DNA from: Planococcus sp. CPCC 101016
Lineage (GTDB): Bacteria > Bacillota > Bacilli > Bacillales_A > Planococcaceae
Direction of reading: 5' to 3'
DNA: 64,000 nt
Assembly: GCF_007859295.1 (NCBI RefSeq)
Contig: NZ_VOHB01000003.1
Span: 372,001-436,000 of the forward strand
The notes below the pieces were generated by a model, which was not told where the DNA came from, did not search any database, and worked only from the letters and a program-made list of their open reading frames with translations. Positions 25,739-34,595 of this stretch are shown here, piece by piece (within the stretch, counting starts at the first letter, position 1; the number at the start of each line of letters is the position of its first letter). Made by a program: the position numbers and the translations under genes.

Positions 25739-25913
25739 ATACTGTCCATATCTAGTGAAATACTGTCCAAAAACAAACAATACTGTCCAAACCATAAAAA
25801 GAAGCCGCAAAGAGCATGCGGCAATCTCCATATAACTGGATATACTTTCTGTTTACAGAGAAATACTTTCTACTCAACACCAAATACTTTCCATACCCCA
25901 CAATATACTTTCC
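25739..25913. repeat. Array of nine-base words at about 21-bp spacing
   Basis: Seven copies of ATACTGTCC or ATACTTTC(C/T) on the plus strand. The first three, ATACTGTCC, start at 25739, 25760 and 25780. The last four, ATACTTTC, start at 25842, 25863, 25884 and 25905, exactly 21 bp apart. The two blocks are separated by 62 bp, about three periods, with a hairpin in between (GCCGCA at 25804-25809 with TGCGGC at 25817-25822). The sequence between the words is not conserved. Function unknown. Confidence 0.7.
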
Positions 25914-25919
25914 ACTTCA

Positions 25920-26054
25920 TCACAGATCCTTCATAAAACGCAGAACCCCACACGGCAAATAAAACAAAATTTCCATTACCCCACTAAAAAACTCAAAGAC
26001 GTCGTAAATCCACCAGCGATCTTTTTTATCTTTCATTTTCGTTTTAACTTCCAT
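25920..26054 (-). CDS. Small membrane-associated protein, 44 residues
   Basis: A short frame on the minus strand begins at ATG 26054 after GGGGAAGGCGG and ends at TGA 25920. A basic N-terminus with KTKMKDKKDRWW is followed by a hydrophobic stretch (IYDVFEFFSGVMEILFYLP, residues about 16-34) and a short basic tail ending RFMKDL. This charge pattern is that of a genuine small single-span or peripheral membrane protein. No known family is recognised. The 21-bp word array begins seven bases after its stop codon. Confidence 0.55.
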   Translation of the reverse strand: MEVKTKMKDKKDRWWIYDVFEFFSGVMEILFYLPCGVLRFMKDL

Positions 26055-26110
26055 CCGCCTTCCCCACCTCTGCTGTTTTTATCCTATACGCAGCATCAGC
26101 AGAAATGGTT

Positions 26111-27118
26111 TCATTTTCCAGAGAGGTTGAGTGCTTTTGCCAATAAACGCAGTTCGTTCATACGGTTGGCCGCTCCGGAAATGTTCGGAATGATGGTGAT
26201 TTCGTTTGTGTCATAGCGATCTGCCAGCTCTTCCATCTGTGTTTTCACTTGTTCTGCAGTTCCGATCAGCATGCGCTTCCGATTGCGCTCTACTTTTTCT
26301 TGCTCACTGACGCTGAAGCCGCGTTTTTTCGCGGTTTCGACGGACGGGTAATACGGAGGCGGTGAATCGGATTCGACAAACAAGAGCCATAAATCGAACG
26401 CAGTCGCCAGCTCCTCTGCTTTTTCCGCCGTTTCAGCGACGACCGCAAAAACCGCTATGATGACTTTTGGCTCCTGCAAAAATTGGGATGACTGGAATGC
26501 CGCACGATAACTATTGATCACCTCTACTGACTGTTGAGCCGGTTTGGCGAAATGGGCATAAGCATAGCCCATGCCTTTCTCAGCAGCAAGACGGGCACTG
26601 CCTGGCCCCGTTCCCAACAGCCACAATTCTGGCGCTGTATCGATTAGAGGCATAGCCTTTAACTGCTGGAAGCGATGTTCGTTATCCGTGTCATCCGTAA
26701 AATATTTCTGCAGATCTGCCAATTGCTGCTCATAAGGTAGCCGCTTCGTTTTGCTTTCATTCAATGCCTCGTTGACGATCCGGTAGCTTCGGGAGCGCCC
26801 GATGCCAAGATCAATGCGGCCGGGATGCAGGGCCTCGAGCATACGGAAATTCTCCGCCACTTTGTAAGCACTGTAATGTGGCAGCATGACACCTCCAGAA
26901 CCGATGCGGATTGTTTCTGTAGAAGTCGCTAAGTGCATCATCAGCATTTCAGGTGTACTGCTGGCAACCGACTCGACCTGATGATGCTCAGCTACCCAAA
27001 AACGCTTATAGCCGAGACGTTCAGCCAGTTGAGCCAGTTCCGTCGTTTGCTTTAGAGCTTCTGCTGCTGTAGCGCCTTCATCGATCGGTGAATAATCAAG
27101 GATGTTCAATGAAATCAT
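26111..27118 (-). CDS. LLM-class flavin-dependent oxidoreductase (luciferase-like)
   Basis: About 335 residues, TIM barrel of the bacterial luciferase family. Group motifs include LDYSPIDEGATAAEAL at the N-terminus, RFWVAEHHQ, IGSGGVMLPHYSAYKVAE and GRIDLGIGRS. It uses reduced flavin to oxidise an unknown substrate. The ATG at 27118 (MISLNILD) matches the usual N-terminus of the family; AAGGGG lies upstream. Monocistronic. Confidence 0.88.
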   Translation of the reverse strand: MISLNILDYSPIDEGATAAEALKQTTELAQLAERLGYKRFWVAEHHQVESVASSTPEMLMMHLATSTETIRIGSGGVMLPHYSAYKVAENFRMLEALHPGRIDLGIGRSRSYRIVNEALNESKTKRLPYEQQLADLQKYFTDDTDNEHRFQQLKAMPLIDTAPELWLLGTGPGSARLAAEKGMGYAYAHFAKPAQQSVEVINSYRAAFQSSQFLQEPKVIIAVFAVVAETAEKAEELATAFDLWLLFVESDSPPPYYPSVETAKKRGFSVSEQEKVERNRKRMLIGTAEQVKTQMEELADRYDTNEITIIPNISGAANRMNELRLLAKALNLSGK

Positions 27119-27447
27119 CTGCCTAACCCCTTTCACTGGTCCTTAAATCTTAGCATGCCAGTTGAATCCCTCTCTACTCCGGCGTACTGATGGAAAACTC
27201 CCAATCCAGCAAATCATAAATCCATTTTGTGACAAGTATTGTGAAATAGCCAGTATTTCCGAAACGCTTCAGTTCCTCTTTGGCAGGCATTCAATTAAAC
27301 TGTAAGTAATAATTGAAACGGTAACGCTTCCAATGCTTTTACTGCTACCCTCACCAATCTTACGAAACTCAAACTGCCCCTCGCCACGTATGAACAGATC
27401 GATAAGCAAAAGAAATCCATTCAACTACGAAAGGCAGGAGCTTCCAT
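27119..27447. other. Intergenic stretch without a recognised feature
   Basis: 329 bp between the divergent LLM oxidoreductase and msrAB genes. It must hold both promoters, but no convincing -35/-10 pair was found. Two similar words, GAAACGCTTC at 27260 and GAAACGGTAACGCTTCC at 27314, could be regulatory. No small gene was seen. Confidence 0.4.
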
Positions 27448-28584
27448 ATGAAAAAGTTTTCATTTACAGGGTTAATACTATTACTGTTGATGCTTGCAGG
27501 CTGCTCAGCCGGCAACGCCTATAATTCCGGCAGCTCTGGTTCCGGCCAGGCCGCAGATACAAGCACTTCCAAGTATCCTGACAATCCGAATGTGGACCTG
27601 GAATTCGACACCGATAAGCTGCAGGACATTTGGCTCGCAGGCGGCTGTTTCTGGGGAGTCGAAGCTTACATGGCGCGTGTCTACGGCGTTTATGATGTAA
27701 CATCCGGCTACGCCAACGGCAATACCGAAAATCCGACCTATGAAGAAGTCATTCGCGAAAATACCGGACACGCTGAAACTGTCCATGTTCGCTACGATCC
27801 TGAACGTGTGGATTTGGAAAAACTGCTCGGACATTATTTTATGATCATTGACCCGACACTCCTGAACCAGCAGGGCAATGACCGAGGTACACAATACCGA
27901 ACTGGCATCTATTACGAAAATGAAGCCGACCGGGCTGTCATCGACAAAGTGGCCACAGCCGAAAAAGAACGCTACGATGATCCGATTGTTACTGAAGTTG
28001 AAGCATTGGAGCATTATTACCTGGCAGAAGAATACCATCAGGATTACCTCGAAAAAAATCCGGATGGCTACTGCCACGTAGAATTTGACACATTAGAAAA
28101 TCAGGAAACGGATGGAGACACCCAGCCATTGATCGACCCAGCGCTTTACCCGAAACCGAGTGACGAAGAACTGCAAGAAAAATTAACGGATATTCAATAC
28201 GAAGTGACGCAGGAAGATGCAACGGAACCTGCTTTCTCCAATGAATATGATGGCTTTTACGAGCCAGGCATCTATGTTGATATCACGACCGGAGAACCTC
28301 TGTTTTCTTCTGCGGATAAATACGATTCCAAAACTGGATGGCCCAGCTTTACCAAGCCAATCGATCCTGAAGTCGTCACCGAACACGAAGACGGCATGCT
28401 GTTTATGAAGCGAACTGAAATCAGAAGCCGCGCGGGTGACAGCCACTTGGGACATGTCTTTAATGACGGCCCTGAAGATAAAGGCGGTCTGCGCTATTGT
28501 ATGAACAGTGCGGCGTTGCTGTTTATCCCGGAAGCCGAAATGGAAGCGGAAGGCTATGGCTTTTTATTGGATAAAGTTAATTAA
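27448..28584 (+). CDS. msrAB: Lipoprotein methionine sulfoxide reductase MsrA-MsrB fusion
   Basis: 378 residues. Lipoprotein signal with lipobox LAGC (Cys19) and a Ser/Gly-rich linker (20-45) precede MsrA (about 60-215; catalytic Cys in [11 protein letters not shown], resolving Cys in DGYCHVEF) and MsrB (about 245-375; [22 protein letters not shown], catalytic Cys in [10 protein letters not shown]). It repairs both diastereomers of oxidised methionine in proteins at the outer face of the membrane. The MsrB domain has Thr in place of the usual resolving Cys of GCGWPSF and has no zinc cysteines. AGGAG precedes the ATG. Confidence 0.93.
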   Translation: MKKFSFTGLILLLLMLAGCSAGNAYNSGSSGSGQAADTSTSKYPDNPNVDLEFDTDKLQDIWLAGGCFWGVEAYMARVYGVYDVTSGYANGNTENPTYEEVIRENTGHAETVHVRYDPERVDLEKLLGHYFMIIDPTLLNQQGNDRGTQYRTGIYYENEADRAVIDKVATAEKERYDDPIVTEVEALEHYYLAEEYHQDYLEKNPDGYCHVEFDTLENQETDGDTQPLIDPALYPKPSDEELQEKLTDIQYEVTQEDATEPAFSNEYDGFYEPGIYVDITTGEPLFSSADKYDSKTGWPSFTKPIDPEVVTEHEDGMLFMKRTEIRSRAGDSHLGHVFNDGPEDKGGLRYCMNSAALLFIPEAEMEAEGYGFLLDKVN

Positions 28585-28626
28585 TGTATTTCGCCAAAAA
28601 GGACACTTCACAAAGCAGCTATAGCT

Positions 28627-28675
28627 AAAAACCCCGAATCTCCACATTTCTTGAGGGAGATTCGGGGTTTTATTT
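28627..28675 (+). terminator. Terminator after msrAB
   Basis: Long perfect stem AAAACCCCGAATCTCC/GGAGATTCGGGGTTTT with a loop of about 12 bases, then TATTTT. Confidence 0.9.
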
Positions 28676-28732
28676 TACACAAAGCAGATTACTTATACTT
28701 CGTTTATTGTCAGGACTCATCTAGTGCTACAC

Positions 28733-29000
28733 GGCCATTTCCGCTTTTCCTATTGTCCAGACTCCGGCAGCCAGCCCCTCGAGTCGCTTCAGCCTTTCCA
28801 ACAATGGCTGAAGAACGCCATTATCGGCAAGACTTCCAGCGCTTGTCGGGGCTTAACGGCTGCCTCCGCTTTTCCTATTGTCCAGCTCCAACGGCCAGCT
28901 CTTTGGGTCATAAGTCAACCCAGCTGTGCGGCTGAAAACACGCCGCTTCGCCGGTCTGTCTTATGCCCGGCAGAGCTACATGGCCGTTTCCGCTTTTCCT
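28733..29000. repeat. Dispersed GC-rich repeat, three related units
   Basis: The 20-mer CCGCTTTTCCTATTGTCCAG occurs at 28741-28760 and 28866-28885, each followed by a GCTCC/ACTCC...GCCAGC segment, and a shortened copy CCGCTTTTCCT lies at 28990-29000. The rest (GGTCATAAGTCAACC, GCCGCTTCGCCGG, TTATGCCCGGCAG) matches the style of non-coding hairpin repeats scattered through Bacillales genomes. The element ends at the metH stop codon. No gene is credible here. Confidence 0.7.
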
Positions 29001-29002
29001 CA

Positions 29003-32000
29003 TTAATCCACAATAAAATATCTTGCATCCGGATGAGCGAAAACGATGGCTGATACGGAAGCTTCTGGATCCATCATATATTCCTCCGTCAAATGGACGC
29101 CGATGTCTTCCGGCTTGATGAGGTTGAAGAGTTTTGCCTGGTCTTCCAGGTTCGGACAAGCCGGGTAGCCGAAGGAGAAGCGCTGCCCTTGGTATTTCGC
29201 AGCAAAGCGTTCACGCATCGAGAAGTCCGTTGCGTCCGGGAAGCCCCATTGGTCGCGGATTTCCTGATGGATGCGTTCGGCAAAGCCTTCTGCCAGTTCG
29301 AGTGCTGTCGCTTGAAGCGCGTGACTTTCCAGGAACTTGCCCTGCTCTTTCAAGCGGGTTGCTTCGTCACGAACTCCAAATCCTGCAGTGACCTGCATAA
29401 AGGCTACATAATCCATTTCCCCGCTGTCCACAGACTTCAGGTAATCAGACAGACATAGGAATGGCGGAGCTGATTGGCGTGGGAACGTAAAGCGTTCGAT
29501 TTCCGTTTTGGCGTCTTTCGGATCGTAAACCACCACATCATCGCCGTCGCTCTGAGCTGGGAAAAATTGATAAAGTCCTGATGGTTTCAATAGACCCGAC
29601 CCCAGGAAATTGGTCGCCAGTTCATGCAGTTGAACAGCACGTGGATCACCTTGAGCAAGTGTTTTATCGCTATAGCCTTTTAAGCCAAGGTGATGTCCGA
29701 TCAAGGTGCGCATATTGACGTATGGATACAGATGCGCCACTGAATAATCCTTCAGCACATGGCGCCTTAAATCGTTCGGCACATAAACAGGCACATCTTC
29801 GCGGACCGTCTTGACCGGCTTCTCGGCGACTGCGACAGCCGGCTTGGCTGCGCGCACAGCTTCAGAAGCCTGACGTTTTTCCTGCTGGGCATCCAGTTCC
29901 AGCAACAGTTCTGCTTTGCCTGCACCGCTTTGCAGCCGGTTGGCCAAATCCAAGCCCTGCATGGCGTCTTTGGCGTAAATGACTGGGCCGTCATATTCCG
30001 CTGAAATTTTGGTTTCCGTAAAGCGTCTCGACAATGCCGCTCCTCCAACCAGAATCGGCACATCGATGCCTGCTTCCTTGAAATCCTGTGCAGTGATGAC
30101 CATCTGCTTCGCCGACTTGACCAGCAAGCCTGACAAGCCGATCATGTCCGGCTTTTCTTTCCGAATGACTTCAATCAAAGTCGCAGGCGTCACTTTGATG
30201 CCAACATCAATCACTTTAAAGCCGTTATTGCTTAAAATGATTTCGACCAGGTTTTTGCCAATGTCATGGACATCGCCTTTCACCGTAGCCAGCACGATCT
30301 TTCCTTTTCCAGAGTCATCTTCTTTTTTCTCCATGAACTGTTCCAGGAAGGAAACCGCCGCTTTCATGACGCCTGCGCTTTGCAGCACTTCGGCAACAAT
30401 CAATTGATTGTCATTGAAAAGCCGGCCAACTTCGGCCATCCCTTTCATCAACGGTCCATTAATGACATCCAGCGGTTCGTCGTACATTTCCAGCGCCTTT
30501 TCCAAATCTGGAATCAGCCCTTCTTTAGTTCCTTCTATAATATAGTAGGCTAATCGGTCGGGCACCGTTTTCGGGATATCGTCCTCGGTCTTTTCTTTTT
30601 TCTTATCGCGGTAAAAGGCGGTGAAATCAGCTAAAGTGTCATCTGTTGTCGTGAACAGCAGTTCATTGGCCATATCGATTTCCTGTTTTGGAATCGATGC
30701 GTAACGCTCCAGTTTTTCGGTATTGACGATGGCGTAATCCAAGCCCGCCTGCGTACAGTGATATAAATAGACGGCGTTCAATACTTCACGGCCAACTGGC
30801 GGCAAGCCGAATGATACGTTGCTGACACCCAGAATCGTCAAAGCCCGAGGCATCTTTTCTTTGATCAAGCGGATGCCTTCAATGGTTTCCACTGCAGAGC
30901 CGATGTATTGCTGGTCACCTGTACCAACGGGGAATACTAAAGGATCGAAAATAATGTCTTCCGGCGCAAGGCCCCATTTACTGACCAGCAATTCGTAAGA
31001 ACGTTCCGCAATTTCCAGCTTGCGTTCACGCGTCACCGCCATGCCTTCTTCGTCGATCGTTCCGACAACAACTGCCGCTCCGTATTTTTTCACGAGCGGC
31101 ATTACCGCATCAAACCGTTCTTCCCCATCTTCCAAGTTGATCGAGTTGATGATGGCTTTTCCTTGAGAAAACTTCAGCGCCACTTCAATGACTTCTTCGT
31201 CCGTGGAATCAATGACCAGCGGCACTTTAACCTTTTTGACAACTTCCTTCATGAAATGAGTCATGTCCTCAACTTCATCCCGGTCCGGATTTGCCAAACA
31301 GATGTCGATGACATGAGCGCCGTTCTTCACCTGAGCGCGGGCAATTTCAGAAGCTTCTTCAAATTGCCCATCTACAATCAAACGCTTAAATTTGCGCGAG
31401 CCGATGACATTGGTTCGTTCACCAATGAATAATGGGCGCATGGATTCATCATATTGCAAAGGCTCTATACCAGACACGACATGGCCGTGATCGACAGGAT
31501 CCGGTTTTCTCGGAGGCAGGCCTTCCATTGCTTCACGCACCGCTTTAATGTGTGCAGGTGTTGTACCGCAGCAGCCGCCAACTACATTGAGCCAGCCTTT
31601 ATCCGCAAAGCCTCGCAGTTTTTTCGCCAATGATTCCGGGGTTTCATGGTAATGTCCATCCTCGTCCGGCAAACCGGCATTCGGGTAACAGCTGACGTAG
31701 CCATCCGACAGTTCGGACAGCGACCGGATATGGTCCGTCATGAATTCCGGCCCGGTTGCACAGTTCAAGCCGACTGACAATGGCTTAACGTGTTCAATCG
31801 AGATGTAGAACGCCTCGATGCTTTGGCCCGCAAGCGTGGTGCCCATCGGTTCGATGGTCCCTGACACCATAATCGGCAGTTCGATACCGGTTTCTTCGAA
31901 TGCCTGTTTGATTCCAATTGTGGCCGCTTTAACATTCAGCATGTCCTGGCTAGTCTCCAGCAAGATCAAGTCAGCTCCGCCTTCAACAAGTGACTTGGCC

Positions 32001-32440
32001 TGTATATAGAAATTTTCCAGCATTTCATCAAATGTCGCGCCGCCGGTTACGGACAAGGTCTTCGTTGTCGGTCCAATGGCTCCCGCTACAAACCGCGGCC
32101 ATTCCGGAGTCGAAAACTCAGCCGCTGCCTTTTTGGCGATTTCTACTGCGTGGCGATTGATTTCCGCTGCCTGGCTGCCGATTCCGTACTCATCCAAAAC
32201 GATCGGCGTACCACCAAAAGTATTGGTGCAGAGAATATCAGCTCCCGCCTCTAAGTAAGCTGTATGGACTTCTTCTATGACATCCGGACGAACGATATTC
32301 AAATATTCATTGCAGCCATCAAACTCTTCGCCGCCAAAGTCTTCCGGGGATAGATCGGCATTCTGGATCATCGTCCCCATCGCCCCGTCGATGATCAAAA
32401 TTCTTTTTTCAAGCTGTTGTTCAATAAGATGTTTGGACAT
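29003..32440 (-). CDS. metH: Cobalamin-dependent methionine synthase
   Basis: 1145 residues with the full module order: homocysteine-binding barrel (1-320; zinc cysteines in GLNCATGPEF and GGCCGTTP), pterin-binding barrel (about 340-620; FIGERTNVIGSRKFK), B12 cap and B12-binding domain (about 640-880; DVHDIGKN holds the lower-axial histidine), and the activation domain binding S-adenosylmethionine (about 890-1145; FGYPACPNLEDQ). It overlaps yitJ by 20 bases and shares its S-box control. Confidence 0.96.
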   Translation of the reverse strand: MSKHLIEQQLEKRILIIDGAMGTMIQNADLSPEDFGGEEFDGCNEYLNIVRPDVIEEVHTAYLEAGADILCTNTFGGTPIVLDEYGIGSQAAEINRHAVEIAKKAAAEFSTPEWPRFVAGAIGPTTKTLSVTGGATFDEMLENFYIQAKSLVEGGADLILLETSQDMLNVKAATIGIKQAFEETGIELPIMVSGTIEPMGTTLAGQSIEAFYISIEHVKPLSVGLNCATGPEFMTDHIRSLSELSDGYVSCYPNAGLPDEDGHYHETPESLAKKLRGFADKGWLNVVGGCCGTTPAHIKAVREAMEGLPPRKPDPVDHGHVVSGIEPLQYDESMRPLFIGERTNVIGSRKFKRLIVDGQFEEASEIARAQVKNGAHVIDICLANPDRDEVEDMTHFMKEVVKKVKVPLVIDSTDEEVIEVALKFSQGKAIINSINLEDGEERFDAVMPLVKKYGAAVVVGTIDEEGMAVTRERKLEIAERSYELLVSKWGLAPEDIIFDPLVFPVGTGDQQYIGSAVETIEGIRLIKEKMPRALTILGVSNVSFGLPPVGREVLNAVYLYHCTQAGLDYAIVNTEKLERYASIPKQEIDMANELLFTTTDDTLADFTAFYRDKKKEKTEDDIPKTVPDRLAYYIIEGTKEGLIPDLEKALEMYDEPLDVINGPLMKGMAEVGRLFNDNQLIVAEVLQSAGVMKAAVSFLEQFMEKKEDDSGKGKIVLATVKGDVHDIGKNLVEIILSNNGFKVIDVGIKVTPATLIEVIRKEKPDMIGLSGLLVKSAKQMVITAQDFKEAGIDVPILVGGAALSRRFTETKISAEYDGPVIYAKDAMQGLDLANRLQSGAGKAELLLELDAQQEKRQASEAVRAAKPAVAVAEKPVKTVREDVPVYVPNDLRRHVLKDYSVAHLYPYVNMRTLIGHHLGLKGYSDKTLAQGDPRAVQLHELATNFLGSGLLKPSGLYQFFPAQSDGDDVVVYDPKDAKTEIERFTFPRQSAPPFLCLSDYLKSVDSGEMDYVAFMQVTAGFGVRDEATRLKEQGKFLESHALQATALELAEGFAERIHQEIRDQWGFPDATDFSMRERFAAKYQGQRFSFGYPACPNLEDQAKLFNLIKPEDIGVHLTEEYMMDPEASVSAIVFAHPDARYFIVD

Positions 32441-34280
32441 GGCTGTGATCGCTCTCTTTCTGTTGATCTAATTGTCGAATATAACGGATCAATTCCACGG
32501 TCATATCGTAGCGGACAAATGGCGTGATCAAGTAGATGCCATGGAACAGCTCCGCTGCCGTATCAATCAGTTCTTTTGCAATTTGGATGCCTTCAGCAGT
32601 GGCGCGGTCTTTGTCTTCGCCGCACGCGCGCATGCGTTCAAGCGCATCATCCGACAGTTTAATGCCCGGCACTTCGTTGTGCAGAAATTCTGCACTGCGG
32701 ATGCTGGTCAATGGCATCACCCCGATGAAAATCGGTGTTTCCAGGTGTTTGGTCGCTTCATGGATTTCCACAATTTTTTCTTTCGTATAAACCGGCTGCG
32801 AAATGAAATAATCCGCACCGCTTTCGATTTTTTTATCGAGTCTTGCCACCGCCCGGTCCAGTACGCGGACATTCGGATTGAATGCCGCCGCTACCGAGAA
32901 GTTGGCTTTTTTTCGTAATGGCTTACCGGAAAATGAAATGCCTTCATTGAGCTTTTTGATCAGCTGGATCAATTCCATGCTCGACACGTCATAGACGCTG
33001 GTAGCTCCCGGAAAATCGCCGACTTTGGTCGGGTCCCCCGTCACGGCGAGTATATCATGGATGCCGAGCGCATCGAGCCCCATCAAATGCGATTGCAGGC
33101 CAATCAAGTTGCGGTCCCGGCAGGTGATGTGGGCCAGTGCCCGAATATTTTCCTTATGTTTTAAAATGGAGCCCATCGCCATGTTGCTGATGCGCGGTGA
33201 CGCCAATGAATTGTCTGCCATCGTCACAGCATCCACACCCGCTTCATTCAAAGCAACAGACCCTTCCAAAAATTTGGTCGTATCCAAATGGCGCGGCGTA
33301 TCCAATTCCACGATGATGGTCCGTTCCGTTTTGGCTTTTTCATGGAGCGGTTTTACTTCCAGCGCTTCCGCTTCACGGATGACAATCGGTTTTCTGACGG
33401 CCACTTCTTTATGGGTGATCGGCGGCAAGCTGCCAAGATGCTTTTTCGCAGCGGCAATGTGCTTTGGAGTTGTGCCGCAGCAGCCGCCGATCAAACGCAC
33501 TCCTTCTTCTCTCAACAACAAAGCGGCACGACCGAAATAATCAGCTTCCGATTCATAAACGATCCGGCCATCTTCCACATCAAGCAAACTGGCATTAGGG
33601 GAAGCGGACAAGAAAGCATGTTTTGGCAAAGTAACTTCTTCAAAGGCTTGGATGGTATGGTGAGGTCCCAAGCGGCAATTGACACCAACGATATCTGCGC
33701 CGAGCGTCTCCAATTGATGCAAGGCATCATTAAGCGTCATACCATTTTGCAGAATGCCGGGGTCATGCATGGATACTTGAGCAATCAGCGGCGTATCGGT
33801 AATCCCTTTCAGGTGCTTGACCGTTGACGCCAGTTCTTCAAAGTCGTAGTAAGTTTCCAGCAGCAGGCCGTCGGGATCTCCCGACAGCAGATGGTTTGCC
33901 TGCTGGTCGACCATCGCAATGATTTCCTGTAAAGTTGCGTCGCTTTTCCGGATTCCCCGGATGCCTCCGATGGTTCCGAAAACAAATTGTCCACCTGGCG
34001 CTGCGGCACGTTTGGCGATGCTAATCCCGGCTCTGTTGATTTCCGCAACTTGTTCTTCCAGTCCGTAGCGTGCGAGCTTTGCTGCATTCGCTCCATAAGT
34101 ATTGGTCTGAATGATATCTGCTCCGGCCTTGATGTAATCCTGATGAATCTTTTCAATCACTTCCGGCCGCTGCAGATTCAATTCCTCATTGCAATACTCG
34201 ATGCCATATGAATACAGCAATGTCCCCATCGCCCCATCTGCCGTCAAAATTCTGGTCTTTAATTCGTTTAATAAACCCAT
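32421..34280 (-). CDS. yitJ: Bifunctional homocysteine S-methyltransferase / methylenetetrahydrofolate reductase
   Basis: About 619 residues. N-terminal homocysteine methyltransferase barrel (1-285; NCRLGP and GGCCGTTPKHI bind zinc) fused to a MetF-type reductase (about 310-600; VELDTPRH, ADNSLASPRISNMAM, FISQPVYTKE). It supplies methyl-tetrahydrofolate for MetH, whose gene follows with a 20-base overlap. The ATG at 34280 lies nine bases after AGGAGG; the GTG at 34289 abuts that site. Expression is set by the SAM-I riboswitch upstream. Confidence 0.95.
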   Translation of the reverse strand: MGLLNELKTRILTADGAMGTLLYSYGIEYCNEELNLQRPEVIEKIHQDYIKAGADIIQTNTYGANAAKLARYGLEEQVAEINRAGISIAKRAAAPGGQFVFGTIGGIRGIRKSDATLQEIIAMVDQQANHLLSGDPDGLLLETYYDFEELASTVKHLKGITDTPLIAQVSMHDPGILQNGMTLNDALHQLETLGADIVGVNCRLGPHHTIQAFEEVTLPKHAFLSASPNASLLDVEDGRIVYESEADYFGRAALLLREEGVRLIGGCCGTTPKHIAAAKKHLGSLPPITHKEVAVRKPIVIREAEALEVKPLHEKAKTERTIIVELDTPRHLDTTKFLEGSVALNEAGVDAVTMADNSLASPRISNMAMGSILKHKENIRALAHITCRDRNLIGLQSHLMGLDALGIHDILAVTGDPTKVGDFPGATSVYDVSSMELIQLIKKLNEGISFSGKPLRKKANFSVAAAFNPNVRVLDRAVARLDKKIESGADYFISQPVYTKEKIVEIHEATKHLETPIFIGVMPLTSIRSAEFLHNEVPGIKLSDDALERMRACGEDKDRATAEGIQIAKELIDTAAELFHGIYLITPFVRYDMTVELIRYIRQLDQQKESDHSHVQTSY

Positions 34281-34302
34281 CCTGCTCACCCTCCTATATA
34301 TA

Positions 34303-34460
34303 CAAAAAAAGCCTTCATGAAAAAGAAGGCTTTACGATATCAAACTCGTTCCTTTTCATCTGCCAGGCATTCGTTTGCCTGCTGGATTTAGCACCTGACC
34401 TTTCGGCTGGTTGCTGAAGTTTCATAGGGCCAGTCCCTCAACTTCTCTCGATAAGAATTC
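34303..34460 (-). promoter_or_regulatory. SAM-I (S-box) riboswitch of yitJ-metH
   Basis: On the minus strand the S-box core is clear: CTTATCGAGAGAAG, GAGGGACTGGCCC, GAAACTTCAGCAACC, GGTGCTAAATCCAGCA with the P4 stem after it. The expression platform is a terminator, stem AAAGCCTTC/GAAGGCTTT (34308-34316, 34325-34333) followed by seven T. Helix P1 is less regular than in the two other S-boxes of this window. High SAM should stop transcription before yitJ. Confidence 0.93.
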
Positions 34461-34486
34461 ACTATTCAGTTTTAAGTATTCTAGAT

Positions 34487-34515
34487 ATGGTACCTGTATA
34501 CACTAGTCAGGTCAA
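34487..34515 (-). promoter_or_regulatory. Promoter of the yitJ S-box leader
   Basis: TTGACC (34510-34515), 17-bp spacer, TACCAT (34487-34492) on the minus strand, about 30 bp before the aptamer. Confidence 0.65.
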
Positions 34516-34595
34516 GACAATCTATCAAAAAACAATGAACTTTCTGTTATTTTTCATTAAAATAAGTACTATTCCAAAACTTCGAAGGAAAGTTA

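Noticed and set aside
25739-25913. The word array as a CRISPR
   Set aside because: Repeated units are only nine bases with 11-12 base gaps, far too short for CRISPR repeats and spacers, and no cas gene is present.
25733-25936. A 67-residue plus-strand frame with a seven-residue periodicity across the 21-bp word array
   Set aside because: The periodicity follows from the 21-bp DNA repeat. The first block shifts frame by one base between copies, there is no ribosome binding site, and the opposite strand shows similar pseudo-repeats.
27310-27335. A CcpA (cre) site before msrAB
   Set aside because: TGAAACGGTAACGC has the wrong spacing of the central CG relative to the consensus.
28651-29053. 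Short frames encoding peptides with a repeated FRFSYCP motif
   Set aside because: They are translations of the GC-rich intergenic repeat; no start site, and the region ends in metH.
29003-34280. yitJ and metH as redundant, one of them decaying
   Set aside because: Both are full length with intact zinc and cofactor motifs; YitJ supplies methyl-folate that MetH uses.
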